DNA of 64,000 bases from Ceratorhiza oryzae-sativae (lineage: Eukaryota; Basidiomycota; Agaricomycetes; Cantharellales; Ceratobasidiaceae): NCBI GenBank assembly GCA_030998015.1, contig JARWMV010000232.1, positions 2,480,001-2,544,000 on the forward strand. Direction: 5' to 3'. The notes beneath the pieces are model-generated. The model did not search any database, had not been told where the DNA came from, and was given only the letters and a program-made list of their open reading frames with translations. A program made the position numbers and the translations under genes. Position 1 is the stretch's first letter; every line of letters starts with the position of its first letter. Of the stretch, positions 1-12,559 are shown piece by piece.

Positions 1-79
1 ACAACTATATGAAAAAATAAGCAGTCTATGGCGGAAAGGAGGGGACGCTTGAACAGCACAGGACTGATCAGCGAGGCGT

Positions 80-1336
80 TTAGCCAGATCCACCAGAGTA
101 GACCTTGCCGAACAAGACCTGCTGGAGCTTGTCGTAGAGGGACAGCACACCAGCACCGGCAACACCACGGAGAATGTTGGCACCAGCACCCTTGAACAGG
201 GACTTGGTGCCCTCCTTGGCAATGATCTGGGATCCAGCGTCGAACATGGACTTGTAGTGAACGGCCGAGCCGGAAGTCATCATCATGCGACGACTAGAGT
301 GTAAAGTGAGTGTCGCGGAACGGATTATTCTCGGCGAATTACTTACCGGATAGTGTCGAGAGGGTAAGAAGCAAGACCAGCACCAATAGTAACACCCCAG
401 CCGAGCAAGAAAGAGGCGAAGAAGGAGCCCTGGAGAGCACCAACGAGCACAACAGGCTCTGCAAGCATGGTCAGTAACGAATTGATAGATGAACTTAATT
501 AACTTACTAAGGGAGTCGTAGACACCAAAGTAGAGACCACGGTACACGATGATACCAACAACCGAAGGAACGAATCCACGGTAGAGGCCACCAATACCAT
601 CGGACGCGAGGGTCTTACGGTAGACATCGACGAGACCGTTAAACTGGCGCTCTCCTCCACCCTTCTTAGCCGACTTGGCATCGTTGGCGAGACGGGTACG
701 GGCATAGTCGAGCGAGTAGACGAACAAGAGAGAAGAAGCACCGGCCGCACCACCCGACGCAACATTGCCAGCGAACCACTTCCAGTAGCCGTCCTGCTTT
801 TTGAAGCCGAACAAGGACTTGAAGTAGTCCTCTGTGCGAGCAGTCAGTCATGGGTTAGGGTGTTTGGGAAACTGTACGTACTGAAGGCAAAGTTGAGCGC
901 CTGGGTGGGGAAGTAACGGATGACGTTGGCCGTGTTACCACGCCAGAGGGAGACCATGCCCTCATCGGCGTAGGTACGCCTGAAGCAGTCGACAACGCCC
1001 TTGTACGGGTGAGAGAGACGACCTTGCTTGATCATCTCATCTTGGTTTTGGATGAGGAGCTGGAGAATGGGCGATGAGCGTGGGAAGGTGCATCCAGTGC
1101 AAGACGCGTACCTTGATACGCTCGATGGGGGCAGCAGACGTCTTGGCGACGGCCTACATTGGGCTATTTAGAACGCGAAAGAGACACGATTTGCACTCGG
1201 ACGAACCGCAGAGACACCACCCATCATGAAATCGACTGGTCACGCGCGTTAATATAATCGACGCGAAAGTCAGGGTTGGAGGAAACGCACCCGCGAAGTC
1301 CTTCGGCGACTTGACGCGCTGCTTGATGTCGGCCAT
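80..1336 (-). CDS. AAC: Mitochondrial ADP/ATP carrier
   Basis: Inner-membrane antiporter that swaps matrix ATP for cytosolic ADP. The start [14 protein letters not shown] lies at 1336, and about seven exons give a protein near the usual 300-310 residues. After splicing, exon 2 reads DFMMGGVSA and joins [14 protein letters not shown], the first carrier repeat. Later exons hold [11 protein letters not shown] and [11 protein letters not shown]. The diagnostic RRRMMM nucleotide-carrier signature forms across the intron near 300-350 (DTIR joined to RRMMMTSG). The protein ends [11 protein letters not shown] with a stop at 80-82. All three carrier repeats are present and no defect is visible. Identification is firm; intron ends are by eye. 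Confidence 0.95.
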
Positions 1337-1669
1337 CGTGCTACGGTCGAACGGAGCTTTTGGATGCTAGAGAGGCCCGAACACGGGGTTAAGGATGAGG
1401 AGTGGGGGTTGAGAGCAAGCGTCGTGAGCAATGCCAGCCTGATTAAATAACCAATCGGACGTAAAAAATTTAGTTCCGGGCAGCCGGGGAGCGGCGCGAC
1501 TCGGATGGACACCCTTCTTTAGCGAGGCACTTGAGGTGTGGTGCGGGGAACATCGCTGCGACATCGTGTTCGAGCTTATGACATAAATAAATTTATATAG
1601 GAGACTAGTGCGACAGGACATTGCAGGGCGACAGACGCGGGGATGCAAGAATTGAATATTAAACAAGTT
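1337..1669. other. Intergenic: carrier promoter and 3' end of the SUMO ligase gene
   Basis: This 333-bp gap holds the upstream region of the ADP/ATP carrier gene and the 3' flank of the PIAS-like gene, both on the minus strand. I see no conserved coding sequence. An AT-rich stretch near 1575-1600 could be part of the carrier promoter, but no clear TATA box could be assigned. Confidence 0.4.
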
Positions 1670-4283
1670 TTAAAACCACGGGTCACCCCGGTTGGTGTTG
1701 TTGTGCGCCGGGCCGGAATTCGAGTGAGGACGTGGGAGTGACGGATGCCCTCGTCCATTGGACATAAATGGTAGCGGCGGCTCTGCTTGCGCCTGATAAG
1801 GAGCCGGGTAGCCCGGATATCGTCCGTTATAGCTGTGGGGACCATACCTGACGTATCCGTTGGTCGGGGGCATCGCGTGAGGGGCATGGTGCGGTTGGTA
1901 GCCATAAGCCGGACCGGGGTAGTCGGGTTGGCGTCCCGAGGGCGCGGACGAAGACGTAGTGTGGGAGTAAGCAGGATGCGAGAGTTGGTTTGAAGGCGGA
2001 GGGCGACTGTTTGAGCGTACCGAACCAGTTTCCTCTCGCGGCAGCACTCGATCATCTTGTCCTCCCACAAATCCGTTGGCAGGATGCTCAACCCTGGGTC
2101 GCTTCCAGGCTGAATCTTGAGGTGTGGCAGCCCGTTCTTTTCGTTTCAGTGCTCCGACGCTAGCCTCACGGGCCGGCGCCACTGGTGGAGCTGCCCGTTG
2201 GGGCGGCGGATCCGGAGGTCCCTCGTCGTCCGAGCTGAGTGTCAGATCGATCACGGCTCCTTGGGCCTGAGGTCGCGAAGGAGGCACACTCGAGGAACCG
2301 TTGATCCTTCCACTATCAGCGACCGCATTTGGCATCCTAGGTGCCGGCGCCTCATCACCAGAATCGTCAGAATCGAGGACAAACAGCTCGCCAGGGCGAG
2401 GCTTGTCCATGCTGTCCTGCCTGATTGGCTTCGTGTCTGGCTCGGGTTTGATCTTTTTCTCGATGGGGCGCGGCCTGCTGGCGGCTAATGCCATCCAACT
2501 AGGCGATCCGTACTTGTCGTCCTCGGTGTGCCATTCACCGTCAGCTTCGACGATGACGTCTTCCACAGATTCGGGCGTACACTTGAGGATATCGTCAAAG
2601 TACCTTTTGAAGGTGTAAGCAAACGCCGATAAACGTAAAATAACAACGCACATGTCGATGATCAACTCTTCAGTGTTTAGTGTTCTATCACAAACCGGGC
2701 ACATCCAAGTCGTTGTTTGTTCCATCATAGAAAACCAGTTTTCCGCATCGAAACATTGAGGGTGAACACATGTTGAAGACCTGCACGGTGTGTTGATACG
2801 AATATAACTCGCCTAAAGGCTAGCATTAGAGACGTCAAGGTAATATGCGCGTATACATACCGGGCACTTGAGTGACATCTTCTGTGGGCCGGCTTCAATA
2901 TCGGCATCGATGGTTGAATTTTGTTTCACTACGACGAACAGCCTTGTGTACGGACAGAATAATAAAAATAGATTTAGACGCACTGGCTGCCCTGACATCA
3001 TCTTTCGACCGCTGTTTCCCAGCCTTGAGCTTCCTGACGACTTCTTGCACAGATGTAGTTTCAACAAGTTGCGCGAGCATATAGAATTTCTGGTTCAAAA
3101 GTTAGGTACGACGAAGATATGCATGAACAATCACCCACCTTGGCGGAAAATGGCGTCACGTTGTTAACATATACTAGCTCAACCTTGCAATTTACGCCGG
3201 GAGCAGTAGACATATATGGAGTTAAATTGGGCGGCGGGGCAGTTCCAGGCTTCTTCTTGAGGCCACGAACATTGGCATTGATGTTTTTGTTGTTGACCCG
3301 AATTTCGCACGTTGGTGGAAATTCGATTGGAACGAGGGCGTTGTTGGGGAACGAATTGGGGTCATAGTGCGACGATGAAGTACAATACAAGCGTACTTCA
3401 TATCGCTTCCTAATAGCGGTAAAGTGAATTAGAAGCTTAGAGTGCTGGGACTACAAACGACTCACGAATTTTGCAACTTGTCCGACTGCTCTTGGGACAG
3501 GCTGAAGACGAATGATTGCGAGCGGCGATCCGTCGCGTCCTTATTTTCTGACAACAACGGTGTCAGTCTAAATCGAGACATCTGATTGCAACGCACCTTG
3601 GCACATCGTCAGAGTGCCCAGAGGCTGTTCCACCTTATAAAACGGGGATGGCTTGAACCGTATTTCTGGTCATATGCAGGTTAGATTGAGTACACGAGGG
3701 AGGCTGTATACGCACGTCGATTCGCTTGTGCGCCATTGGCCAGGCCATTCAAACCATTGAGCGCTGATGTGCTTGTGCTCGCTCCAAGGTTCGAAGGTGC
3801 ATAGGGATTGTTGTACGCGGCTCGACTGGGGGTGTGATTGGAGGCAAGACCGGGATAAGGGTACCGCGCGGTCGCTGGGTAAGTTCCGGTCGGTAACGCA
3901 GGTCGAAAGGCATGGTTGGGTTGATATCTAGGGGCTCAAATAAGGTACGAAATACAACACTTGACCCACACTACTTACTGCCCCGTCGAGCGAACACTCT
4001 GAATAATGTTTTTTGCGACCGAATAGGATTCCTCAAGCCTTTGCACATGGAAGCTCTCGAGCAACTTTTGCAGGCGATCGATCAACAAACCCTTGTTGCC
4101 CTGCTTGCTGAGCTTATGACCCAGCTCCTCCTCGATATGTGTGAAGATACTCTTGAGCTTGTCGACCGTCAAAGTGTGAAGAGAGCCGCGGACCAACTTT
4201 GTTGGGTGTGAGCGCGCCGACCGGTGTGGCGAACGAAACGAGGAACATACCCCATAGTCAGCCCATTCGCCCCTTTCTGCCAT
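1670..4283 (-). CDS. SUMO E3 ligase of the PIAS/Siz family
   Basis: Likely nuclear SUMO-protein ligase. The start MAERGEWADYG at 4283 is spliced to a SAP DNA-binding domain (LTVDKLKSIF...LLIDRLQKLL). A PINIT domain follows around 3061-3390 (GLKKKPGTAPPP, VELVYVNNVTPFS). The MIZ/SP-RING is completed by removing the intron near 2830-2870: KCP joins ASYIRINTPCRSSTCVHPQC, then WFSMMEQTTTWMCPVC. These are the Cys/His positions expected of Siz/PIAS. After another intron near 2595-2650, IIDM joins YFDDILK. The long C-terminal tail is Pro/Ser-rich and low-complexity, with an acidic VIDLTLSSDDEG stretch that resembles a SUMO-interacting motif. It is divergent to nudC with about 220 bp between the starts. 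Confidence 0.9.
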
Positions 4284-4504
4284 CCTCCGTTCGTATGTTC
4301 AAGTTCTTTGAATAGTGAGCGGTCGTGAGTTGCGACTCGAGTGACAGGAGGTATCGCGCAGACGAGGTGGAGATAGCGTCAGGGATGAAGGCGATCCACC
4401 TGCTGACTAATACAACAAACACTCGCAAGCCAACCTATCTCGTCTGGACCCAACAGCCACATTGCATTAGCGCGTACTCGAATCCCCCAAACCCAGCCGC
4501 GACT

Positions 4505-5456
4505 ATGCCCACCATCGAGGAAGTTACTGAAGAGGAGCAACCCAAGGTTGAAGAAAAGGGGAAGCCTTATGAAGAACTCTCGAATGAAGAACGCGAGATC
4601 CGTGACAAGGAACTAAAGGCAAAGGAGGAAGCAGAACAAGCTAGTAAGCGCCTTTAGTCGTTCGGCTTCATACCTCTGATCCGTGCGTTAGCATTGCCAT
4701 ACCGATGGAAGCAGGAGCTCGGTGATGTAGATGTGTCTGTTCCTCTACCCAAGGGCACCCGCGCTAGGGATCTTGTCATTAAAATTGGCAAGAAGAGCCT
4801 GTCTGCGGGGCTGAAGGGCCAAGAGCCAATTCTCACAGGCGAGCTCTGCAAGGAGATCAAGATTGAAGAGAGCACTTGGACTGTTGGCAAGCACCTATTG
4901 ACTGCGCATTTTGCCACCGAATAATGATTTAAACCCCAATAGAGGACCAATGCATGCTGCTTATCCACCTCGAAAAGATCAACAAGATGGAGTGGTGGGA
5001 GAATGTGCTCACACATCATCCCAAGCTCGACACACGTAAGATTCAACCAGGTAACAGCAAGCTAAGCGACCTTGATGGAGAGACCCGGTGAGTAGGCTGA
5101 CCATGTCATTGTAAACCTTGACTGACTCCGAATTGTAGCGGCATGGTCGAGAAGATGATGGTACGCTCTCGCATATCATAAAATAATATCTAGGAGACAG
5201 TGCTTATTTTGAATCTTCCCTCTAGTATGATAATCAGCAAAGGGTATGTGGCTAGTTTTACCAGGCTAAATGCGCGCTTACATGCGCATCTCAGCAAATG
5301 GGCAAGCCAACTTCAGACGAACAGAAGAAGATGGAGGTGAGACCATTGATACTCAGGCATACAAGCTCTTCTAATTGCCTTTACTCGGAACAGGCCCTCA
5401 AGAAGTTCCAGGCCGCTCACCCAGAAATGGATTTCTCGAAAGCCAAAATTTCATAG
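4505..5456 (+). CDS. nudC: NudC-like nuclear movement protein (CS domain)
   Basis: Co-chaperone family linked to dynein and nuclear migration in fungi. [14 protein letters not shown] starts at 4505. A charged helix ([20 protein letters not shown]) leads into a CS/p23 domain: [20 protein letters not shown], then [10 protein letters not shown]. The next exon gives [19 protein letters not shown], the family signature. The frame between these blocks holds only if 4887-4942 is removed as a GC-AG intron (donor GCAAGC, 56 nt). The conserved tail GETRGMVEKMM...[20 protein letters not shown] comes from several very small exons. An in-frame ATG at 4385 could extend the N terminus, but that stretch has no family character. 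Confidence 0.92.
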
Positions 5457-5627
5457 TGCCGATTTCTTGAATGTGGCGAGGGGCTTTGCCCACCTTCTTT
5501 GCCGAAACTCAATACTTCCAGCTCAGCTTTTACTGAGAATTATAAATGCATTATATAAAATTCAAAGAATCCATAGCCTTCGTTATTTTGAGAGAAGGGT
5601 TCGCTGCGAGCTCTATGAGGAACGGGC

Positions 5628-6538
5628 TCAAGACCAGCGAGACTTCAGTTCGGGTGTGTTGTCCTGACCCATTTTCCTCTCTCGCTCTAATAGAGCGTCA
5701 AACTCGGCTTGTGCTTGACGCCTGCGTTTCTCTTCGTCGCTTTCGACGATAGGCTGCGCGTCTTGTGTGCCAGCTATGGCGGCACCACGTTCTTGAGTTT
5801 GACGTATTGTGTCCCATGTAGTCGGCTGTGACGTCGACTTTTGGGCACGGAGTTGTGACCAGCGGTCGCCGGATGGTGCGGCTTTAGAAGACATCGTAAA
5901 TGACATTTCCTTTTTATGCCAGACCTTGCAGAATACCCACCAGAGCCGGGGGGAGGTTGTCGATCGGTCGCTTGCGTCGATCTTGTATCCCAACCATCGG
6001 CGAGTTTGGTTTCTTCGCCGCTTTGTGGAGCATACGTAGGCTGCTGGGATCCAGGGGGGCGTTTGAGCGCAGCTTGACGCTGTGCTAAAACCTCTTTAGA
6101 CATCTCGACTAGCGCCTTTTTGAACCGCTCCGGATTCTCGAGTGAATTAACGGCCTGGATGCCTGCACGGACCTGAAAGCCTGTACCAAGACTCGCTCCC
6201 ACAAAGGCGGCAAGTGTTGACAGCCCGAACAATCGCCCGATAGGCAGGGGCGGCTGGCGAATGAAACGACCCCAGACCGAGGTCGTCAGAGCGCCACCGA
6301 GGAGCCCAATCCTCTGTTAAGAAGCCAATAAATGCATGTGGTTCAAGACTCTGTAGGCTACACACCGAGTAGTCCCAGCTCTGCTGATACTTCTGAAGCG
6401 TAGTAATATCCGCATGTGTGATGCTGCCTTTCTCCATCTGTCGTCTGAGGATTTCGCGAGTAGCCGGGTCGCGAACATGGATGTGCCCGAGGTCGATGTC
6501 GATCTGGCCGGGGTCAACTTGGACTTGATTCGTGTCCA
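5628..6538 (-). CDS. Uncharacterised membrane protein
   Basis: I do not recognise the family. The start MDTNQVQVDPGQIDIDLGHI is at 6538. An intron near 6310-6365 joins QQSWDYS to RIGLLGGALTTS. A hydrophobic stretch (LFGLSTLAAFVGASLGTG) suggests one or two membrane passes, followed by a charged helix (KKALVEMSKEVLAQRQAALK) and a hydrophilic tail (FDALLERERKMGQDN). The join between KLAD and APSGDRWSQLRAQK needs a phase-1 intron around 5890-6000 with a weak donor and is the least certain part. The layout is compatible with a small organelle membrane protein, but that is inference. It is divergent to the RhoGEF gene. Confidence 0.6.
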
Positions 6539-6898
6539 TGGTGTGTATCTCGTGGTTGGAAGAATAAGCAAGCCAAGACGGGGTCGGGTCGAGCAGGACG
6601 AGCGGCGGGGATCATGTGACGTGATCTAGGGTCTGGACACCGAAGGCTGCCTCCTCGTTTTCGGCAGCCCTGACCGCCTGTCCTCTTATTTCTGCTCTTT
6701 CCCGCCGCAGACGCGTCTGTTGCACCTCCAGCTGCCTCTGCCTTTTCGACCTTTGCATAGACTGTCTGCGGCTTGAACTAGCCCCCTATACCTGCAACGT
6801 ACACTATCCGGCTCTTTTAATACTATTCCATACTTGCCTTCTGAGCAACATATCGTAACCGATACTTCTCATTCTACGCCCAACCAACCCTCTGCAAC
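6539..6898. promoter_or_regulatory. Divergent promoter region between the membrane protein and the RhoGEF
   Basis: The 360 bp between the two start codons hold no supported coding sequence. The RhoGEF-proximal half is C/T-rich on the plus strand (near 6650-6790), as is common in fungal promoters and 5' UTRs. No TATA box was assigned. Confidence 0.4.
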
Positions 6899-9800
6899 AT
6901 GGATGGAGCGCCTCCTCCTCCCAAACACCTGAATGCCGACAACATTGTGTGTATCGTTTTGTTTTACCGAAAAACGTTTACGTGTTGAAACACGCCTTAG
7001 GCTGGCTCTCCCTCGGGCTCCAATCCGCCTCCCGCGTCGGGTGGAAAGGCGAAAAAGTCCAACCCCTTGGTCGACCTTATTGACACGGAGAAGGAATACT
7101 TGGAGCTAATGTCATCCATCATCCGGGTGAGTTTGTTATTTCAGCCTGTCAACGTCGAACGTGCGTGTTAAGCATGTTGCCTCGGCTCGTTTCTTCTAGA
7201 AAGTCGCCTCGGCGTGGTCTCGGTCCAATTTCCCACCCAAGGAACTTGATACCTTGTTTCGTGGGGTCGAAGCAGTGTACAAGGCCAATCGAGCGTTGAA
7301 CACGGTGGGTTCTATTGCTGTCTTCACAACAGGGTCAACCATAGACTAAGCCCTGCGATCCTAGAAACTCAAAGAAATTGGCCCCAACCCGAGCGACCCC
7401 AAAGCTCTAGGAGATTTGCTCATGCGATGGGTGCGCTCGTTTCTTGCTCTCGAATACTCATAACTTACATTTGCCAGATCGATGATTTGGAGCCACCGTA
7501 TACAAAGTTCATTAATGCCTATGCTTCTGGTTTTGATACTTGGCGTCCCGTGCAACAAAACCCCAACTTGGCACGTATACTTGGCGATTTGGGCAGCGTC
7601 CTTACCTCTCACCCACCCCAAGACTGGACGCTGGACAAGCTTTTTGCCGCTCCGGAAAAACGCCTGCGATACTACAAGAAGCTATACTCTAGGCTGCTGA
7701 AGACGACTGCCCCCGGTCGTTCAGATCACCGTTTGTTGGTCGGTGCGAACGAAAAGCTAGACCGGCTCATCGCGACGTGCGAAAGCAACCGTGGAAGGCT
7801 CATTGGAAACCCAGACGATCATGACGCTCCTGCTCTTGGCGGGGAGCCATCCCCGCCGGCCCCGCATCCCCAGCGCGGCGCCTCTTTGGCAACAACTCCG
7901 GCCCAACCGGTCTCGTCAACTGTTACGGCAGAGAAACCAGTGCCTACCCCCAGCACCCCTGCATCATTTCAGCTTCCACCTTTGTCTTTCCATGCCGAAG
8001 AACCCCTTCCGGTGCCTCATAGAAACGACAGCACCGATGCTCCAACGATAGTTCCGGAGGAGCGAGATACGAATATCCCCGGACATGGTCACCCGAATGG
8101 AAGCGCGCCGCCATCACGCGTTCAAAGCCCAGAAATTGCACCGCTCTCGAGTGCTTTCAGACGACCTGTCGATGGCGAAAGGATTAGCACCTCAACGATG
8201 GGCAGCCGAATCGAAAGTATGTCGAGCAAGTAAGTGTTAGTAGACTAAACTCTATCAAGGTGCTCAAGTGTGTCTTTATTCTCTCAGTGGCAGGATGTCT
8301 CGAGACACCACATTCTCATCTGCTAGCCCTGCGTCTCTGGACGGTTCGCTCATGCCAGCAAAGGAGCTCGAGCGAAAACTCTGCACAGACAAAGTTATGG
8401 ATATATTCTCGATGACACCCAGGGTATGTCATTCGATTATTCGATGCTAAATGGACAGACAAACAAGCATCCTATCCAGAACTGCAAACTGCAAATGAAT
8501 CCGCCAAACTTGCCCTTCACGCGAACCGTCAAATTCTCCGTTGATACTACAATTTTTTTCACCCCACGCGTCACTGGAATAGAAGTTGTACACCGCAGGG
8601 GACATCTGTTTCTTACAACGGATCTACTTCTGATTTGCGAGAGGATGACTCCCGAGGAACAGGCGAATTTTGGACCCGATGGACCCGACATGTGGTTGTG
8701 CTATCCTCCTTTAGCCGGAAAGCACCTTCAAACTACCGAGATACCAGGCGGACAGGGTATGGACTCATCATCACACTTGACATACATCAGACGTCCTGAC
8801 AAGCATTTGAAGAAAATGCTTTCCAACTTACGATCATGAAAAAGGAGAATTTGATGATCCACGCGGAGTCTAGGCAAATGCGCGAGCAGATTATGAGGGA
8901 TATACAAGATTGTGCCGAACGAGGCGCGACCCGTGAGTATTTCGTAAATACTTTAGACCTATCTTGAACTCCGTTTTCAGTTGCGCCTATACGCACCAAT
9001 CTATCTCCTTCACCGGTAGGGGGAAGCCCGTCTAGTGGGGTCTCTCCTGGCCTCCCACGGTCCCCCGCACCGCCTAATGGTGAAAGAGGCCCAATGGGCC
9101 TCCCTTCTAACCCGTCTCCCAATTATGGCCAACAGCGAGGACCCGAGTTTGGTACTGTTCCTGGACCATATCCTCCAACCATTCGCAGTCCTCCACCTGG
9201 TCCTATGTCCGCCCCAACCTCCCACGCACCCTCTATTAATCAAGATCGTGGGGGGCCAATGGGACCTGGTGGCCAGTGGCAGCCGCCTCCAAGAGGCGCT
9301 AGCATGCCTGGGCAGGGCCCTCCCGGCCAGGATCCTCGCCGACCCTCGGTTGGTGATTCGCATGGCCCCCCACTGAGGTCACAGTCCTCTTCCAAGTCTA
9401 TGAATTCGGATTACTTAGCACAAGGTCGGGATGGCCCCCTCCCGCCCGTCCCAAGGATGCCAGGCGTTATACGGACAGGAGGTTCGGCACCATCGAGCAT
9501 GTACTCAGAATTTGGGCCGCCGCGTCTTCCCTTTGCTCAACCGGGGCCGATTCTGTCGCCAAGCCAGAACAATTTCCCTCGCAGTGCACCAGGGTCCCAA
9601 GGAGTCTCATCTGAATACGACGTCAGCCCCCCAGAATCGCCCATTGAGGAACGCCCGTCTGGCCCTGTTACTCAATCGATTACGTGCGAAACAAGATGCA
9701 AGGTGTTATTCCAACAACAGCATCAGCAATGGAAATCTCTTGGAAACGCTCGGCTTAAGCTCTACCATACCATGCCCACAAACATTAAGCAGCTGGTTGT

Positions 9801-10008
9801 CGAAGCTGACACGAAGAGCAAGAACATGCTGATCTCAACGATCATCCTTACGGACGGTGTCGAGCGCGTTGGAAGATTGGGTATTGCTATCGAGCTTAGT
9901 GACAACGGAGCGAGAACGGGTGTCGTATATATGGTTCAGCTGAAGAACGAATCGACCGCGAACAAATTATTCGACGCGTTGCTTTCTGGCTCCGATCGCG
10001 CTCGATGA
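6899..10008 (+). CDS. Rho guanine nucleotide exchange factor (DH-PH, proline-rich)
   Basis: Likely activator of a Rho-type GTPase in polarity or wall signalling. MDGAPPPPKHLNADN starts at 6899. The DH domain begins LIDTEKEYLELMSSIIR and runs through LGDLGSVLTSHPPQDWTLD and YYKKLYSRLLKTT. After a Pro/Ser-rich linker, a PH-like domain is assembled from short exons: KLCTDKVMDIFSMTPR, then ELQTANESAKLALHANR, VVHRRGHLFLTTDLLLI and FEENAFQLTIMKKEN. A Pro/Gly-rich stretch follows, then a compact C-terminal domain (CETRCKVLFQQQ...YMVQLKNESTANKLFDALL) that looks like a second PH/EVH1-like fold. The stop is at 10006. Which GTPase it serves cannot be told. About 850 residues. Confidence 0.82.
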
Positions 10009-10455
10009 AGGCGGGTGTATGGCGTCATTCATTTGTCTTTTCTCTGTTGTTTTCCTCTTGCTCTGCCTGATTTACAACCGTTTCTACATTTGTGGCCCTT
10101 TGTGGTAATCTCGCCTTCGGCTGTATACTCCAATGCTGGTTGGCTTCTAATACCCTAGATAGATACGCGAAAGTCTCCTCACCTTCGTCCTGACATCATT
10201 GCATCAATGCATATACCCAGATCTCAGCTCGGTACGGTGAGCAAACTAAGGCCTTCGGCTTAGGTAAATACCAACCGAAGTGTGGAGGATGTCATGCGAG
10301 GTCAATGGTCAGCACGATGACGCTGGTATGACGCCCACAGCGAACCACAGACTAGCAATCTGAGCTCCCCAGACGCGCATATAAAAGCCTAGCTAAAAGA
10401 TCTAATGTGAACCATACCACCACCGTTTACTATACTAAACCTACTTTTCCATACA
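10009..10455. promoter_or_regulatory. Intergenic region with the promoter of the small gene at 10.4 kb
   Basis: These 447 bp contain the RhoGEF 3' flank and the promoter of the small downstream gene. The only clear element is the TATA box at 10380-10387. Confidence 0.45.
10380..10387 (+). promoter_or_regulatory. TATA box of the small gene
   Basis: TATAAAAG lies 69 bp before the ATG at 10456, followed by an A/C-rich leader. Most genes here lack such an element, so this gene may be strongly or inducibly expressed (inference). Confidence 0.55.
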
Positions 10456-10804
10456 ATGGCTTCTGGTACCCAATCTCCTCCTCTCGAGGCCACTGGCGAA
10501 CACCAGCCTATTGGCGCCGCCAGCAAGGACGGTAAGCCTTTGCCTGAGGGTGTCAAGGACTCTGAGCAGCGTGCCCGTTAGTACACTATCACAGACGCGT
10601 GTAGTTCACGTATTTAACCTTTGGCACAGAATACTTTGGTGGTAGCCAATCTGCTAAGCAGCCCCAAACTGGACCTGGCCCGTCCGAGGTAGGTTTCCAG
10701 GTTCACACCATGCCGCACAACTGAAACCATTTCTTTGCACAGCTGCCATTTCTGCTGCTGACTATTCCTCAAAGAATGTGGAGCTCAAGGACAGCGACGC
10801 TTAA
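10456..10804 (+). CDS. Small hydrophilic protein of unknown function
   Basis: About 80 residues from three exons. Exon 1 encodes MASGTQSPPLEATGEHQPIG and ends KDSEQRA. A GTTAGT donor and GCACAG acceptor join QYFGGSQSAKQPQTGPGPSE. A second intron (donor after GAGGTAG near 10690) joins VAAISAADYSSKNVELKDSD and a stop at 10802. The protein is disordered and polar, with no signal peptide, membrane segment or cysteines. Its TATA promoter and composition recall small abundant stress-type fungal proteins, but this is only a suggestion. Confidence 0.6.
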
Positions 10805-10987
10805 ATCTGCTCTTACCAGTCACCTCTGCAACAATCTTGTCGATTGTGTATTTTCAGTTCGCAATTGTGTAGCATACGCAGCCAACAAATCCAAGCATTT
10901 TCTTGTTCTTAAAGCATTCACGCTTCAATTCATTGTAGCTACGTCACGGGTGTGAGAGCAGGAGCAAACCTAACCCAACGTGTTAGC

Positions 10988-12321
10988 TCAAGACGACAAG
11001 TATTCTTGCCACCAAGTAACGAAATCACGTCCGCCTATCTCAACGCCCAGGGTCTCGAGAATATCAAGGCTAAGCTGACAATCCTTGGGTCGTGACGCGG
11101 CTTGAGATGGAGGCGGCGCTTCGGCATCCGGCTGGATGTGTGAATGTGGCACGTCGAGTATCTTCGCCAAGATGAGGCAGATCTAAGTTGCGAGTTAGTC
11201 TGTGCGGTTAGTGAATCGACGTATAATTCAAACCTCGTATTTCGTGTAAGGCTCCAGACCGCTGTAATGCAGGATTGGGGGTAGAGGCTTATCGAGAGCT
11301 TTGGCGAGTTGGTGAATAAATGTCCTGTCCCAATCGAGCGTTTACTCACCCGAAAGCCGTACGAGAAAATCAGCAATGTCAAGAACGTTGGTGGGGTAGC
11401 GAGTCGCGTAGTGATCCATGATGTATGTCTTGCCGCTTTGATCCTTTACAATATCGACCAGGATGTTGATGGCAGAATCCGAGTTGTTTGGCGCAGGACC
11501 ATACCTGAGTTCCAGATAAGCGAATGGACTTTATTGGCAGAATCAACGACCCACAGGACTGGAACGCGAAGTACTACCCTCTGTCCAGGCTTGCCGTCAT
11601 AACCGGACAATATCGCAGTCTCCCCAGCGAGTTTTGTTTCGCCGTAGAGGTTGAGGGGATTTGGTTTTGCGTCAACAGCATAAGGAGGGGATGTGCCGTC
11701 AAAGACGTAGTCTGTTGAGATATAGATTAGAGTAAAGCCATATTCAACGGAGAGCCGAGCAAGTGTCGCAGGGACGGTTGCGTTTAGTTCTCGAGCGGCT
11801 GCTGGATTCTGTGTGTGGTTGAATATTGTGCCGAGTATCGCGAGACTGCGCGTACCTTTGCTGCTACGTCTGGTCGTCGCTCGGCCGCACAATGAATAAC
11901 CCCTATGTCCAATGTCAGCCCCTACCGAAATGGGCCTGACGATAGTGCATACAATCAGGTTTGAAGGTCTGGATCAAATTTGATACGGCCTCTTTGTTGC
12001 ACAAGTCGATAGCACCAATGTTCTCGGATGGCCTTGTATGCGCGGTTCCTTTGACTGGGAGCCAGTTAGTATTTGTCCATGTAGAGGCTTGCCCGCTGCC
12101 CAGGTGATGACGGGAACGCCGCAGACGCGGTGTGACGCCATGCCGCGTCGCACGGATGGTTTGACGTAAACGCGCTGGACTTGCCTTGGAACCCGTCTGG
12201 TGCAGCTCGAAAGGCGTTGTAGATGGCTGACCCGAGAACGCCCGAAGCGCCTGAAGCGACGTTATTGTGTGCGTGCCGGACACGAGGCGCGTGTGGGCCT
12301 ACCAGTCACAAGAACCTTCAT
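10988..12321 (-). CDS. RmlD-like NAD(P)-binding reductase / methionine adenosyltransferase beta-subunit-like protein
   Basis: Extended short-chain dehydrogenase fold related to dTDP-4-dehydrorhamnose reductase and MAT2B. MKVLVTG at 12321 is spliced to ASGVLGSAIYNAFR, a glycine-rich nucleotide-binding loop. Later motifs are PDWVIHCAAERRPDVAAK, STDYVFDGTSPPY and YGETKLAGE, the last supplying the YxxxK pair, then DHYATRYPTNVLDIADFL. The tail is DILETLGVEIGGRDFVTWW. The join giving DGFQVKGTAHTRP needs a GC-AG intron at 12055-12184 with donor GCAAGT. In eukaryotes this family is usually the MAT regulatory subunit, but an enzymatic role cannot be excluded. Confidence 0.85.
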
Positions 12322-12559
12322 GGTCGTCGCAGAGGGCGTGGGCGACGTCGATCGATAACGTGACATGATGGCTTGATGCCACGTGACATTGTGGGCGCGC
12401 ACGAGATGGCCCGCCGTGTTTGGGTATGTGGGCATCCGGATGTTCAGTCTGATGTTCAGTCCGGCTCCCAACCACGCTCGTCTCTTGTTCGTCACGACCT
12501 TTCATCTTCTGCACGCCGTCTCCCACATCCGTTACGACACTTGGTTTTCCCCCCACGAC

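Noticed and set aside
4325..4504. In-frame N-terminal extension of nudC
   Set aside because: The full extension has no ATG at its start; the ATG at 4385 is possible, but the added residues show no family character.
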